A program made the position numbers and the translations under genes. Below are positions 10,125-19,607 of a stretch of 25,338 nucleotides of DNA, piece by piece. Every line of letters begins with the position of its first letter. Within the stretch, counting starts at the first letter, position 1. The notes below the pieces were generated by a model. The model worked only from the letters and a program-made list of their open reading frames with translations. It was not told the origin of the DNA and made no database searches. The stretch comes from Pezicula radicicola (taxonomy: Eukaryota; Ascomycota; Leotiomycetes; Helotiales; Dermateaceae): the NCBI GenBank assembly GCA_003008705.1, contig PDUO01000140.1, positions 1-25,338 of the forward strand. Reading direction: 5' to 3'.

Positions 10125-11315
10125 ATGACGAAAAGTCAAGGTGCCACAAAAGCCCAAGGGAAAGTGGCTCTCGTCACGGGTGGGAATGGCATCACGGGCA
10201 ACGCCATCATCGACTATCTTGCCACCAGAACCACAGCCGACGACTGGAGCAAAATCATAGTTACGTCGAATAGCCCTCTAGCATCGAAGATAAAGGACCC
10301 TCGGATCATTTTCATTGCGCTCGACTTCACCCAGGATTCTAGAACGCTCATTGAACAGATGCAGCCCGTCTGCACTCAGACAACGCACACCTACTTCTCA
10401 TCTTACGTTCATAAAGATGATTTCCGCGAGCTCAACCACGCCAATGAAAAGTTGTTTGAGAACTTTCTTCAGGCCATAACCACCGTTGCGCCCAACCTCG
10501 AGAACGTCACCCTCCAGACCGGCGGAAAGTATTACAATATCCATATTCAGCCAGCACCGAACCCACTCCGAGAAGACTATCCTCGCGCCGTCCCGAAGTC
10601 ACAGAACTTCTACTACTACCAGGAAGACTTCTTGAAAGAGCATCAAAAAGGCAAGAACTGGTCCTGGAATGTCATCCGTCCTCAAGCCATCATCGGCTCA
10701 ACCTACAAGCCCAACGGGATGAATTCTGCTCTGACATTCGCACTCTACTTCTCGATCTGCAAAGAGCTGGGCACAAAAGCGCCCATGCCCACCAACCGCC
10801 ACTACTGGGAAGGTTACGATGACATAAGCTATGCTCCGCTGATAGCTGACCTAACCATCTTCGTTTCCACGCGCCCCGGCTGCGCCAACGAAGCCTTCAA
10901 CTGTACCAACGGCGACACTATCTGCTGGAAATACCTCTGGCCGCAGCTAGCGGCCTACTTTGGCATCGATCCCGCAGACGCTGACGCTTCACCCCAAATC
11001 ACCAATGTGGAGGAGCCTCTCGAGGGCTCGGCCGAGCAGTTCTTCTCGCTCAACTCGTGGGCCAAGGATAAGCGCCCCGTGTGGGACAAGCTATGTGAGG
11101 AGGCGAAGACTGTCAATAGCAAGAAAACTTTCGAGTGCGGAACTTGGCAGTTTCAGGATTGGGTGTTCCAACGCACGTGGAGTGCCCTGCTGAGCGTGAC
11201 TAAGGCGAGGCGGTATGGATGGACTGGTTATGTGGATAGCTTGGATTCTTTCATCGCGACATTTGACGAGCTGGCCAAGCAGGGCATTATTCCGAAGCGT
11301 GATGTGAGGTTGTAA
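10125..11315 (+). CDS. PRISE-type short-chain dehydrogenase/reductase (5-beta-reductase/iridoid-synthase-like enone reductase)
   Basis: Single exon, 396 residues from the first ATG (MTKSQ). An in-frame TTG at 10086 is not a credible eukaryotic start. The N-terminal Rossmann motif VALVTGGNGITG (14-25) is the atypical TGxxGIxG form of the progesterone 5-beta-reductase/iridoid synthase-like (PRISE) group of extended SDRs. The catalytic Lys135 lies in TGGKYYN, and a tyrosine cluster at 163-165 (NFYYYQEDF) supplies the active-site Tyr. The typical WNVIRPQAIIG block is at 181-191, and the C-terminal WQFQDWVFQRTW-type block is also present. Members reduce activated C=C bonds with NADPH. The most likely role is reduction of an enone in an intermediate made by the P450 with which it shares a promoter; this is inference. 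Cytosolic; no introns. Confidence 0.9.
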   Translation: MTKSQGATKAQGKVALVTGGNGITGNAIIDYLATRTTADDWSKIIVTSNSPLASKIKDPRIIFIALDFTQDSRTLIEQMQPVCTQTTHTYFSSYVHKDDFRELNHANEKLFENFLQAITTVAPNLENVTLQTGGKYYNIHIQPAPNPLREDYPRAVPKSQNFYYYQEDFLKEHQKGKNWSWNVIRPQAIIGSTYKPNGMNSALTFALYFSICKELGTKAPMPTNRHYWEGYDDISYAPLIADLTIFVSTRPGCANEAFNCTNGDTICWKYLWPQLAAYFGIDPADADASPQITNVEEPLEGSAEQFFSLNSWAKDKRPVWDKLCEEAKTVNSKKTFECGTWQFQDWVFQRTWSALLSVTKARRYGWTGYVDSLDSFIATFDELAKQGIIPKRDVRL

Positions 11316-12546
11316 GGATTTTGCTCTGTGTGCTGCACTAGGGCAAAGTAAGGCGTTATTGTGACTTTATTTATACTATGTCGGATATTTAGAGTAACCT
11401 TGTTGTAGCTCTTAATATTTCGGGGAATCATGAACTTTGTTGCTTTTCATCCTAAGAAGTGCTTGAGTTTCTCCGTGGTAGAATAACAGGATTATTTTCT
11501 ATTTTCGACAAATATCTAAATATAGATTTACGCTCGTATTAGAACATCGAGTTTGTATTTTACTAATTTAACTATTTCGCCCTTTTTTTTATAAAAAAAC
11601 GTCTTAATATTACTATACAAAGGTTAAGTTTAATAGTAATAGTCTTAGTCTAAGTGTTTTTCTAGTTATATAACTAAAATAATCTTATATAAATTAATAC
11701 TATTATAAAATTTAAACTTATATACTACTAGTTATAATACTTTTAAAATACCTATATCTTAATAAAGCTAATAAGAGAATCTTCTTTAAATATCTTAATA
11801 ATAAAATACTTATTAGAATATCTATAAAGAGAGTTAAAATCTATTTATTTATTATATAAAGAATTAAATATTAATCTAATAAAATATAAGTTTATAATAA
11901 CTATAATCTTTCTTCTCTTTTAATATATAACTAGATAATTATTAAACTAAAGTTAAAAAAGTTATATACTATATCTAAGATAAATAGAAATTAATTAAAG
12001 AATAATATTAAGAAGAATTAGTATTTTTAAAAAATAAGATAATATAAAATAATATAATCTTAATTAAATTAAATCTATAAAGAAGTTTAATAATATAAGA
12101 TTATATTATTAAAGAAGAAATAAAACTATAATATTAACTAAAGAGTATTGACTAAATGTCCACTGTAAAGTAGAGTAGTCGTGTCAATGTCAATGCAGAG
12201 CTCTCATAGCCTGAAAATGCAACAGGGATGTTAGGGGTATTCGGGTAGTGCTGACTTGTAGCTGTCTTTTAGTGGACGCCCTCGAGAAGATCACTCTCTC
12301 ACATTATCAAAAACAATAGACTCTTTGTAAGCTTGCCTATAAATTAGAAGGTATGTGAATGTTCTCTCGGTACTTTTTGTACCTTGTTTCAGTACCCGCA
12401 TCGTTATAAGCAGCCCTTGATGCCCCTACTCCTTTCTCTGTCAAGTTCTCATTGTCCAACCACGACGAGTTCATAATCTTCCAGAGTAACAATGATTTTG
12501 AAGCATAGTAGAATGTTTCTACTTATTCGTTAGGCTAATCCCAACC
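11316..12546. other. Convergent intergenic region, PRISE reductase / monooxygenase, with a RIP island
   Basis: 1.2 kb without a gene. 11316-11560 is ordinary 3' flank of the reductase. 11560-12147 is a RIP-type AT-rich island, listed separately. From 12148 the base composition returns abruptly to normal (TTGACTAAATGTCC), and about 400 bp of ordinary sequence leads to the monooxygenase stop codon. I see no coding potential in the normal parts. Confidence 0.65.
11560..12147. repeat. RIP-degraded insertion inside the gene cluster
   Basis: About 0.6 kb of AT-rich sequence almost lacking CA/TG, like the flanking blocks, and with sharp edges. RIP acts only on sequence present in more than one copy, so this is probably the remnant of a transposon or solo LTR. 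I could not identify the family. The reductase and monooxygenase genes on either side are undamaged. Confidence 0.75.
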
Positions 12547-14734
12547 TTACTTGTTATTCTTACTAAGCTCGCCATGTCCCGAATCGCTTGACAACTTGTG
12601 AATCTGCTCGTATTGAATTTCCTCCTGGGAGTACCAACTACAGCAAAGCCAGTCCAGAAAGCTCCAACTCTTCACAAAAGCTGACTTGAGAGTTGAGGTG
12701 CTCAGATGTGTCTCTTCTTTCACTCGCCCAATGTGAGTATTTGCCTTGCGACGTAGAACAAATGTCTCCGAACCATCTGTTTCTTCGATTTCATAATCCT
12801 CCCAGATAACATCTGAAATAAGATTTTGGTAGTCTATTGCCGTACCAGACCAATTGTTGGTGATGATGCCTTCGGAGTTTTTCCACCAGCTGTTGCAATT
12901 GGGATCGGCGAACGAAGTCTTGTTCAATGCCTTTTGGAGGTCCAAGTTGTAGCTTTCGATCACCTCCAGCTTTGGCATCAATGAGAGGTGTTTGCCGTGG
13001 GTTTTGACATCCAAGACTGCATCAACTATAGTACTGATATATCGAGACTGGGCTTCGATCACCAGGAAGAGAGAGTTGTGACTCAAATTAGTGTTCGGGC
13101 CGTAAAGTATTCCAAAGTTTGGAACATCCTCAACGGTGACACCTTTGTATGCTCTTGGAAGACCGTGCCAGATTTCTGTCAACGATCGTCCCTTACGTCC
13201 GAAGACCTTCAAAGGATGCATATAGTCCTGATATGAGTGTCAGAATAATGAGTCTCGCTCAGCCCGATACGTTGACGTACAAAGGTTTCGAAACCGGTCG
13301 CTAGAATGATGAGATCAAACTCCGTCTCAGATTCTTGACCCTGGAACAAAATGCCTTTTTTGGTGATTCTGGAAATGGGACTAGGTTCCAATGTTATATT
13401 GTCCCGAAGAAAAGTTGGATAGTAGTCGTCTGAGAGCACACTGCGCTTGCATCCTGGACTAGAAAAGATAAGGCAGATGATCAGCAACAACCGTCTAAAC
13501 AGGGGATACGACCAACCTGTACGAAGGAGTGAATTTCTTCCATAAGTCTGGCCGATCTGGGAGTTGCTTGTGCATATGTGCAAGAGCGATTTCTTGCATT
13601 TGCTTGGCCTTCGCAGATTCGGCTTGAGTAACTGCTTCGTGGAAGCTCTCCCTGACCTTCATCGACTCGGCACGGAACCATTGGCGAGCCGGTTGGACAT
13701 GCCTGAGAAGTGATTTTCTCCAATCCGAAATGATAGAATCGTGACGCGGGATCACCCAAGCTGGTGTCCGTTGAAGCACCGTCAGGTGGTCTGCAACATT
13801 GGCCACTTCTGGCACTATTTGGGCAGCAGTAGCTCCTAGGTGTTGTCAGAAGGCTTCGTTATGTCAGAAATGCAATTTACCGGTGCCAACAATGGCTATC
13901 TTTTTTCCACCCAACAGGTAGCTCCAATCCCATCTGGCTGAATGCATGATTTTCCCTTCGAAAGAGTCTAAGCCGGCGATATGGGGGTATTTGGGAATAT
14001 TCAGTTGTCCAACGCAGGAAATGAGGAAGTCTGAGGTGACAGTGTATCCACTGCCATATTCGGAGTCTTTCCCACCGTTGACAACAACAGTCACATCCCA
14101 TCGGTTTTTGTTCTCGTTCCATCTTGCCTCGTCAACAGTGGTATTGAATCGAACATATTTGTAAAGATGGTATTTCTGAGCCACGGACGTCAAGTACGCC
14201 TGACATTTATTAGCTGAATGATTTACTGCTCATCTACTAGCATATTCTCACCAGCATCTCCTCTTGATCGGGGTAGAGGTGAGTCCAGTCCGGATTTTGC
14301 TCGAACGAGAAGCTGTATAAATTGCTGTACACTATAAGAGTATAAGCTGGTACTCATTGCTGCATATGCCAAGAAGCGTTGGTGTACCATCACAACAGCA
14401 CCCGGGGAATACGTTATCACGCCTGAGTTCCATGTGAGAAAGGGTTCCGAAGTCGAGCAGATCTTGAAGAGCAGAGAGCTACTGACCATGTTCCCCCAAA
14501 TCCTCCCCCCTTTTCGAAAATTATCAGTTTGCCGTTCTTGTGGGTCCGCAGATGGTCTATCGCGGCACACATTCCTGCCAAAACCATCCGTTAATGGGAT
14601 GTTCACGTCGAAGTTGGTAATTTTGTAATCTTGCCTGCAATGCCACCCCCTATGATCACGAGATTGGCGTTGTTGTGCTTCTCTCGAAGCAAGGTGTGTG
14701 GTTTATCATCGTTAATGGGTGATTTGGACGCCAT
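12547..14734 (-). CDS. FAD-dependent monooxygenase, type I Baeyer-Villiger family
   Basis: Eight exons (14734-14635, 14574-14487, 14422-14388, 14331-14252, 14199-13881, 13835-13517, 13458-13281, 13227-12547) joined in phase give 599 residues. Seven introns are 45-64 bp long. The first, 14575-14634, is a GC-AG intron, needed to read GGGIAGMCAAID. FAD-binding GGGIAG lies at 29-34. GGTWRDNVFPG (60-70) and CDVYSNLYSFSFEQNPDW (73-90) are typical of the family. The BVMO fingerprint FEGKIMHSARWD (181-192) fits FxGxxxHxxxW[P/D] exactly. The second Rossmann motif is VGTGATAA (205-212), and ATG is at 367-369. It would use NADPH and O2 to insert oxygen next to a ketone (ester or lactone product), or oxidise a related substrate. 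It shares a 952-bp promoter with the regulator. The eight-exon structure contrasts with its intron-poor neighbours. Confidence 0.9.
14575..14634 (-). other. GC-AG intron in the monooxygenase gene
   Basis: The donor is G|GCAAGA, the branch-like TTAAC lies about 20 bases before the acceptor, and the intron ends TTTTGGCAG. Only this splice restores the dinucleotide-binding motif GGGIAGMCAA. GC-AG introns are a known minority class in fungi; a GT donor does not exist at a usable place. Confidence 0.8.
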
Positions 14735-15084
14735 GATTGCTGTTACGATATAAAATGTGATTGCACTGCAATGATAAGAGGTTATGATAGGGGAATTCAG
14801 CTGTTGATTTGGTACCTCCCGCCCTCTTTTATTCTACCCTATAAAACCCAGATCCATTATTGCTACTTCGACAATGCCACCGGCTGCCCTCGCCTCTGTG
14901 TGTATAGACTTTCAGAGCACCGGCGCATGAGGTCACAATTTGTTATCTCAGGTCCCGATAATACAAAAAAAACTTGGGCTTTTCGCTGAATAACTGCACA
15001 TCCGATGGCAGTCCTCGTAGTTGAAGGATTAGTTGATACTTGCAAGGGGTTTAAGTCAGCGCTGCCACCTGTACCCCGCAAATG

Positions 15085-15096
15085 CCACTTTTCCCG
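15085..15096 (+). promoter_or_regulatory. Cluster motif CCACTTTNNCCG, copy 3
   Basis: CCACTTTTCCCG within AATGCCACTTTTCCCG. Exact match to the shared 12-mer, about 350 bp from the monooxygenase start and 590 bp from the regulator start. Confidence 0.6.
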
Positions 15097-15505
15097 AGCA
15101 GCCTAAGCCACCACAGAAGTGAGCTTCCGTGGCGTATGTGGCTTATTTGGCAGGGATGTTCCAAAGCAACGAGATCTGGATCTAGTGCTGGGGTAGCCTG
15201 AAGCGATAGCGACTACAGTGACGCTCACAGGGCCTAAGCGCTAAACTAGGTGCCTGAAGAGCCTGTAAGCCCCTATTTTACAGAGCACCCTGGTTGTTAT
15301 TTGGGCTCCCCTGCCAATTCAGCGAGTTGATGGCGTCTACCCAAGTCGTTTCAAGATTTACGGCTGCTAGATCCTTACTAATACAGACTCATCCAAGTCC
15401 CTCCTCATTCTTTCCCATCCTTCCCCGCTCTCCGGCAGTCGGCCACTTCGTAGGTCTTCCTTGTGGAATAGTGGAAGTGCTGAACATCTTGAAATAGCTG
15501 AGGAG

Positions 15506-15560
15506 GTATGTCGAGCCAGAGAATGTTAGTGAGCAATGGCTAATACTTAATGATATGCAG
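15506..15560 (+). other. Probable 5'-leader intron of the regulator gene
   Basis: GTATGT donor, GGCTAATAC branch region and TATGCAG acceptor, 55 bp. All three signals fit the fungal consensus. The upstream ATG at 15555, which would extend the regulator by 44 residues, lies inside this intron and would be removed by splicing. Not proven without RNA data. Confidence 0.6.
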
Positions 15561-15661
15561 GTAAAGAACGGGGAAGCCGAACGGGTGATTGGTAAGGCGC
15601 CCCCCCTGACGGCACGTACTGTATACAAGGCCGGAATCTCACGACGTCCGGAAATTCGCCT

Positions 15662-15704
15662 ACATGTCCGCCGAACACTTGCCCACATGTCCGAACACTT
15701 ACCC
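15662..15704 (+). repeat. Tandem duplication of the regulator's start-codon region
   Basis: A 23-base unit (15662-15684) and a 20-base unit (15685-15704) are copies differing by a CCG insertion and one transition. Both contain an ATG; the copies read MSAEHLP and MSEHLP. The first ATG (15664) is out of frame with the regulator and opens a 30-codon frame ending at 15756, overlapping the true start at 15687. Confidence 0.8.
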
Positions 15705-18392
15705 AAGTTCCAGTGCAAGATTTGCTACAAGTCCTACAAGAAGAAGGACTCGTTGACACGCCATAGTCACAACCATCAGGACGACCAGCGGCACATCTGC
15801 CTGCAATGTGGCCACATCTCCAGCCGTCGTGATACCCTGCAGAAACATCTTGACCTCCACCACAAGGGACGAACGCGTGCTGTGAGGGCCTGTGAGCGGT
15901 GTAAAGTTGCGAAAGTTAGATGCGATTCGCAAACGCCATGTGCACGGTGTGTACAAGCGCATCAAGACTGTACTTATAACACTCCTGCATCATATACAAA
16001 TGGTCGCACGAACAAGGACCTCGTCTCTGCGTCGACTCTTTCAAAATTACCAACTCAACAATCGACCAACACGGATCAGCATGGTGAGACTTCCTCCCAT
16101 CTCGGCGCACCATTACTTCAGGGTCGGAGCCCCCCCACTACAACAGACCGAAATCAGGCTTCGATGGCTAGTGAATTTGCCATGTTAGACCAAGCACAGC
16201 TGAGCGTTCCTGAGTCCGACACCATAAACGTCACGATGACCGACACTGTGATCCCTCCCCTCTGGCATCAAGGAGGCCACCTGCCCTGGTCGTCCGCCGA
16301 CTTGTTTCTAGATGACAACTTCATGGTAAACACGGATCTTTATGCCGACAATCCTCTTCTGTTGAACGGTACAGCTAACGCTATCTTCGAATTCGACGAT
16401 AACTCGAGTGGGAGAGGACAAACCTGGCCAGAGGTCAATGGACCTCTATCAGACAATCTACCTGCTGATAACAACAACTCTTTGACATCTGGGACGGGAT
16501 TTTCCAACTTTAATATGAGTCCCCTGGCACATACGACGATAATACCACCGAATGAGAGCCACGCGAGTCACGTGGACCGACAGCCAAGAGTACAAGAGCT
16601 GGATGTCTCGTATGCCAATCATATACTGAAAGACATCGTTCAGGATATGGTGCAATTTGCCATTCAGAACATTGCGGTCCCAGCTCCACTGCCCACACAT
16701 CTTCAGGAGACATCGAGGGAACTCTCAGGCAGAATAAAAACAGCACTGCCTGAAGTCGAGGCCATTCTTAGCCGGTCAAGCAGCCCGCACATAGTCCACC
16801 ATTTCTGTAGCCAATTTATGGCACATTTCAACCCACTTTGGCCCCTAATACGACCGAATGGCCTTGATATTGAATCAATCCCCTTCATTCTCTGTTTGAC
16901 CATAGCATCAATTGGTGCCATGTACTCAGGCGCTAGATGCAGTCAACTTGGTCTCATGATCCATGAAAATCTTCGTCTGGCACTATTAACAACGCCATTT
17001 CTTCACCAGCAACCAGCGCCTTCTCTGGAATGCCTTCAGTCGCTACTACTGACTGAGGTGTCAACGCTTTATTTCGGCCCAAGATCGTCGCTGCCAATTG
17101 CGCAAAGAATTGGAGCACTGATCGTCCAGCAAGCGCGAACGATGGGAATTTTCAGTGGCCGAGCTTTTTCGGGATATAAGAATGTGGTCCCAACACTGGA
17201 ACAGTGGTGTCACCGTGAGGCGACAATCCGATTCGCTTTTGGGAGTTTTCGTGCAGAAATGTTTGTGTCGGCGTTGCTCAATGTTCGACCCCTCCTCTCC
17301 GCTGAGGAGATTAATCTTGATTTGCCTTGCCTAGATGAGCTCTGGATGGGCAGTATTGAGGACCAGCGGGCCTCGTTGAAAGCTAGTGGCGATTCTAGTC
17401 TGACCTATGCGGATCTGGTGCGCATCGCACAAGAGAGATTTGAAATCATGCCTGATCTTGGGGCTGCTCAAAGAGACTTAGTACTTTATGGCATCCAGGA
17501 GTCAATCTGGCGGTTCTCTCATGATCCCGAGCTGTTTTCTCGTATGATGGGAAAAGCGACCACCGATCCATCCTCAATTCTAGATGATGGTACAAACGGC
17601 GAATTGTTTACCCACCCAACAAGAAGACAGTCATGGGGTAGAGCCAGTGAGGATTGGATGCCAGTGACCTCTCCCAGATCCCCGATTGACATGCCTATGC
17701 AGGATCACTTGGATTGTTCTTCGCGCAAAATGGCCGATTTGCGACTCGACTATGATCGAATGATGATGTTTCTTCGTAAGTGGAAGAGCTCTTATGTTGG
17801 CAACCAGTTGAGCAGCCAACTTGAGGGCAATCGGTACAACTTGTTAAATAGTCGCCTCCTCTATCACCTTAGTTTCCTCCGATTGCGTGCAGACCTTCAT
17901 ACCCTCGATCTCTTAACTGCTGAGCATGATGACTTTCAATATGATCAACAGGAAGATGCTGTCCGCCGGGTATGGGAATGGTCGAAAACAATATCTGCTG
18001 AGAAGGCGCTGCAACATTCGTGCGCAATTTGGGATTTGGTATCCAGTGAATCGACTTGGAGGGTTGGAAGCCGCGCCCGGTTTAACATCGCCTGCCTTAT
18101 CGCCCTTCATAGCGCTTGCAAGGTTGTATGGGCATACGCAGGAGCTCACAAGAACCCGAATCGTGGTATTCTCAAAATAGCACCAGCCTCGACGGAATTA
18201 CTGGGGGCTGACTTGCTCATCTTCCGAGAAAATTCACACGCACTGATGGAAGGCTTCCAGAGGCTATTTCATGTTATCACGAAAGGCTGGATGTCCTGGT
18301 TTCCGAAAGTTGCCACACGCATGGCAGACTCTCCACTGCCGTTGCCTTATGCATCATCAGAGGCGAATAGTATCGGAACAGAGGATTCATAG
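15687..18392 (+). CDS. Hybrid C2H2 + Zn2Cys6 fungal transcription factor
   Basis: An intronless 901-residue protein from the ATG at 15687. The first C2H2 finger is C10-x2-C13-x12-H26-x3-H30 and the second C38-x2-C41-x12-H54-x3-H58. A complete Zn2Cys6 cluster follows (C69-x2-C72-x6-C79-x5-C85-x2-C88-x6-C95). An acidic, Ser/Thr/Asn-rich linker (100-320) leads to a fungal-specific regulatory domain starting near 368 (HHFCSQFMAHFNPLWPLI). The same double DNA-binding layout is known in the Cmr1/Pig1-type melanin regulators of ascomycetes. It is the only regulator in the cluster and the obvious candidate for binding the CCACTTTNNCCG motif, including in its own promoter. The frame is open upstream to 15555, but that ATG lies in a probable leader intron, so I start at 15687, directly before the first finger. 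Confidence 0.9.
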   Translation: MSEHLPKFQCKICYKSYKKKDSLTRHSHNHQDDQRHICLQCGHISSRRDTLQKHLDLHHKGRTRAVRACERCKVAKVRCDSQTPCARCVQAHQDCTYNTPASYTNGRTNKDLVSASTLSKLPTQQSTNTDQHGETSSHLGAPLLQGRSPPTTTDRNQASMASEFAMLDQAQLSVPESDTINVTMTDTVIPPLWHQGGHLPWSSADLFLDDNFMVNTDLYADNPLLLNGTANAIFEFDDNSSGRGQTWPEVNGPLSDNLPADNNNSLTSGTGFSNFNMSPLAHTTIIPPNESHASHVDRQPRVQELDVSYANHILKDIVQDMVQFAIQNIAVPAPLPTHLQETSRELSGRIKTALPEVEAILSRSSSPHIVHHFCSQFMAHFNPLWPLIRPNGLDIESIPFILCLTIASIGAMYSGARCSQLGLMIHENLRLALLTTPFLHQQPAPSLECLQSLLLTEVSTLYFGPRSSLPIAQRIGALIVQQARTMGIFSGRAFSGYKNVVPTLEQWCHREATIRFAFGSFRAEMFVSALLNVRPLLSAEEINLDLPCLDELWMGSIEDQRASLKASGDSSLTYADLVRIAQERFEIMPDLGAAQRDLVLYGIQESIWRFSHDPELFSRMMGKATTDPSSILDDGTNGELFTHPTRRQSWGRASEDWMPVTSPRSPIDMPMQDHLDCSSRKMADLRLDYDRMMMFLRKWKSSYVGNQLSSQLEGNRYNLLNSRLLYHLSFLRLRADLHTLDLLTAEHDDFQYDQQEDAVRRVWEWSKTISAEKALQHSCAIWDLVSSESTWRVGSRARFNIACLIALHSACKVVWAYAGAHKNPNRGILKIAPASTELLGADLLIFRENSHALMEGFQRLFHVITKGWMSWFPKVATRMADSPLPLPYASSEANSIGTEDS

Positions 18393-18664
18393 CTGATAGG
18401 CATTCCTTAGTTCAAGCTGCTTGGTGTTGATACCTTCTGATAACATGAACTTCATAACAAGCAGGCTGTACTATATGGTTACAATGAACAGTTTAGCTTT
18501 GATGTAGTTCAATGTATGGCAACCTGTATTCTTGATTTTATTGCGAATCTATTCGGGGACCTTCACTAGTTACAGTGCGATCTTGAGGAATTTCATGTCT
18601 ACCGGTAGTTCCCGCTTGGCTTCTTGTATAGCATCGGAAATCCCCTTTCTAGTACATCAAAAGA

Positions 18665-19607
18665 CTACTCAAAGACCATAAGATTGCAAACCTTTCCAAT
18701 CCCACCAATCTCTACACAAACTTCATCCCCATTCTTCAGAAACCTCGGTGGCTTCATAAACAACCCGACCCCACCGGGTGTGCCAGTCATGATCAGAGAA
18801 CCCCTTTGAAGAGTTTGACCCTGACTACAAAAAGCCACCAGCTTGCGAACTCCGAAGCACAAGTCCGATGTGTTGGCCTCCTGCCGCATCTTGCCATTAA
18901 CAAACGTCTTTAAGCTCAGATTATCAGCGTCACCCAACAGCGATGTCGAGACCAGGCACGGCCCAAGCGGCGCGTATTTATCAAATGACTTGCTGAAACA
19001 CCATTGAGGTACTGGCCCAGCTTTCCCTGGCTCGCGTTGCCAGTCTCGAGCCGATACATCGTTGCCCGTCGTGTATCCTGCAACAAAATCCAAGGCATCA
19101 GCTTCGGACACGTCCTTCACATCTCGCCCAATTACAATCGCCAACTCGCCCTCGTAATCGCATTGCTCTTGAGCAATTCTCGGGATACGGATATCCTCAT
19201 CGTGTCCTGCTACAGCGGGCGATGGCTTGATGAAAATTGTGGGACAGGTTGGCAATGGGCGACCCGTTTCGCGAACTGCGGAAGATATTATAAGCATGTT
19301 TCTTCTTATTTGTCTGATTGACTGTAATACTATGTGTTTTGTAATTAAGCCCAATGCAGCGAATGATAGGAACGTCTTTCGGGACGAGAGGCCCCAATAG
19401 AGTTTCGACAGTCTCTACTCTTTCTGTAGGTTTTGCAGTGAATGGTTCGTTGCCTTCACAAACCTTGACATTGAGCTGGGATGTTCTCGCCAATTCGATA
19501 ATGTCCTCTGTAGAGCTTGATATGATGGGTTCACCATATTTAATTTGATCTTCGCCTACGGGTATATACCGTACGAGGCGGGTCCACGCAACAAGTTTGG
19601 AAGTCAT
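18665..19607 (-). CDS. Fumarylacetoacetate hydrolase (FAH) family enzyme
   Basis: Two exons, 19607-19331 and 19275-18665, across a 55-bp intron (GTATTA...CCGCAG), give 295 residues, the normal length for the single-domain FAH group (FAHD1/acylpyruvase, HHDD isomerase, 2-oxo-acid hydratase-like enzymes). Splicing joins CIGLNYKTH to IRETGRPLP, matching the family's conserved GLNYxxHxxExG block. Divalent-metal ligands are Glu134 and Glu136 (DYEGELAIVIG) and Asp165 (GNDVSARDWQ). The MTGTPGGVG loop is at 255-263 and the GDEVCVEIGGIG end block at 275-286. Such enzymes cleave or isomerise the 2,4-dioxo or 2-hydroxy-dienoate products of meta ring opening, so it probably acts after the extradiol dioxygenase. 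Start chosen at the first ATG before the canonical WTRLVRY opening. The exact reaction cannot be assigned from motifs alone. Confidence 0.92.

Larger units (their letters stand above)
14735..15686. promoter_or_regulatory. Divergent promoter: monooxygenase / pathway regulator
   Basis: 952 bp, the longest of the four shared promoters. It holds one exact cluster motif (15085-15096), a looser GCCAC...CCG pair at 15063-15078, and a dense run of GCCAC/GTGGC words between 15061 and 15152. This would allow the regulator to control its own gene. The part from about 15300 is the regulator's presumed 5' leader, with a 55-bp intron at 15506-15560. Confidence 0.75.

Noticed and set aside
14332..14387. Alternative intron 3 donor at a GC site (CTT CTT G|GCATAT)
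   Set aside because: It leaves extra residues before YSNLYSFS. The GT donor at 14387 gives CDVYSNLYSFSFEQ, which matches the family.
13209..14606. Several small separate ORFs, or a broken monooxygenase
   Set aside because: Seven in-phase introns join all pieces into one 599-residue protein with every family motif.
15555..15686. 44-residue N-terminal extension of the regulator
   Set aside because: Its ATG lies inside a good 5'-leader intron (15506-15560), and the extension shows no domain. The start at 15687 is directly before the first zinc finger.
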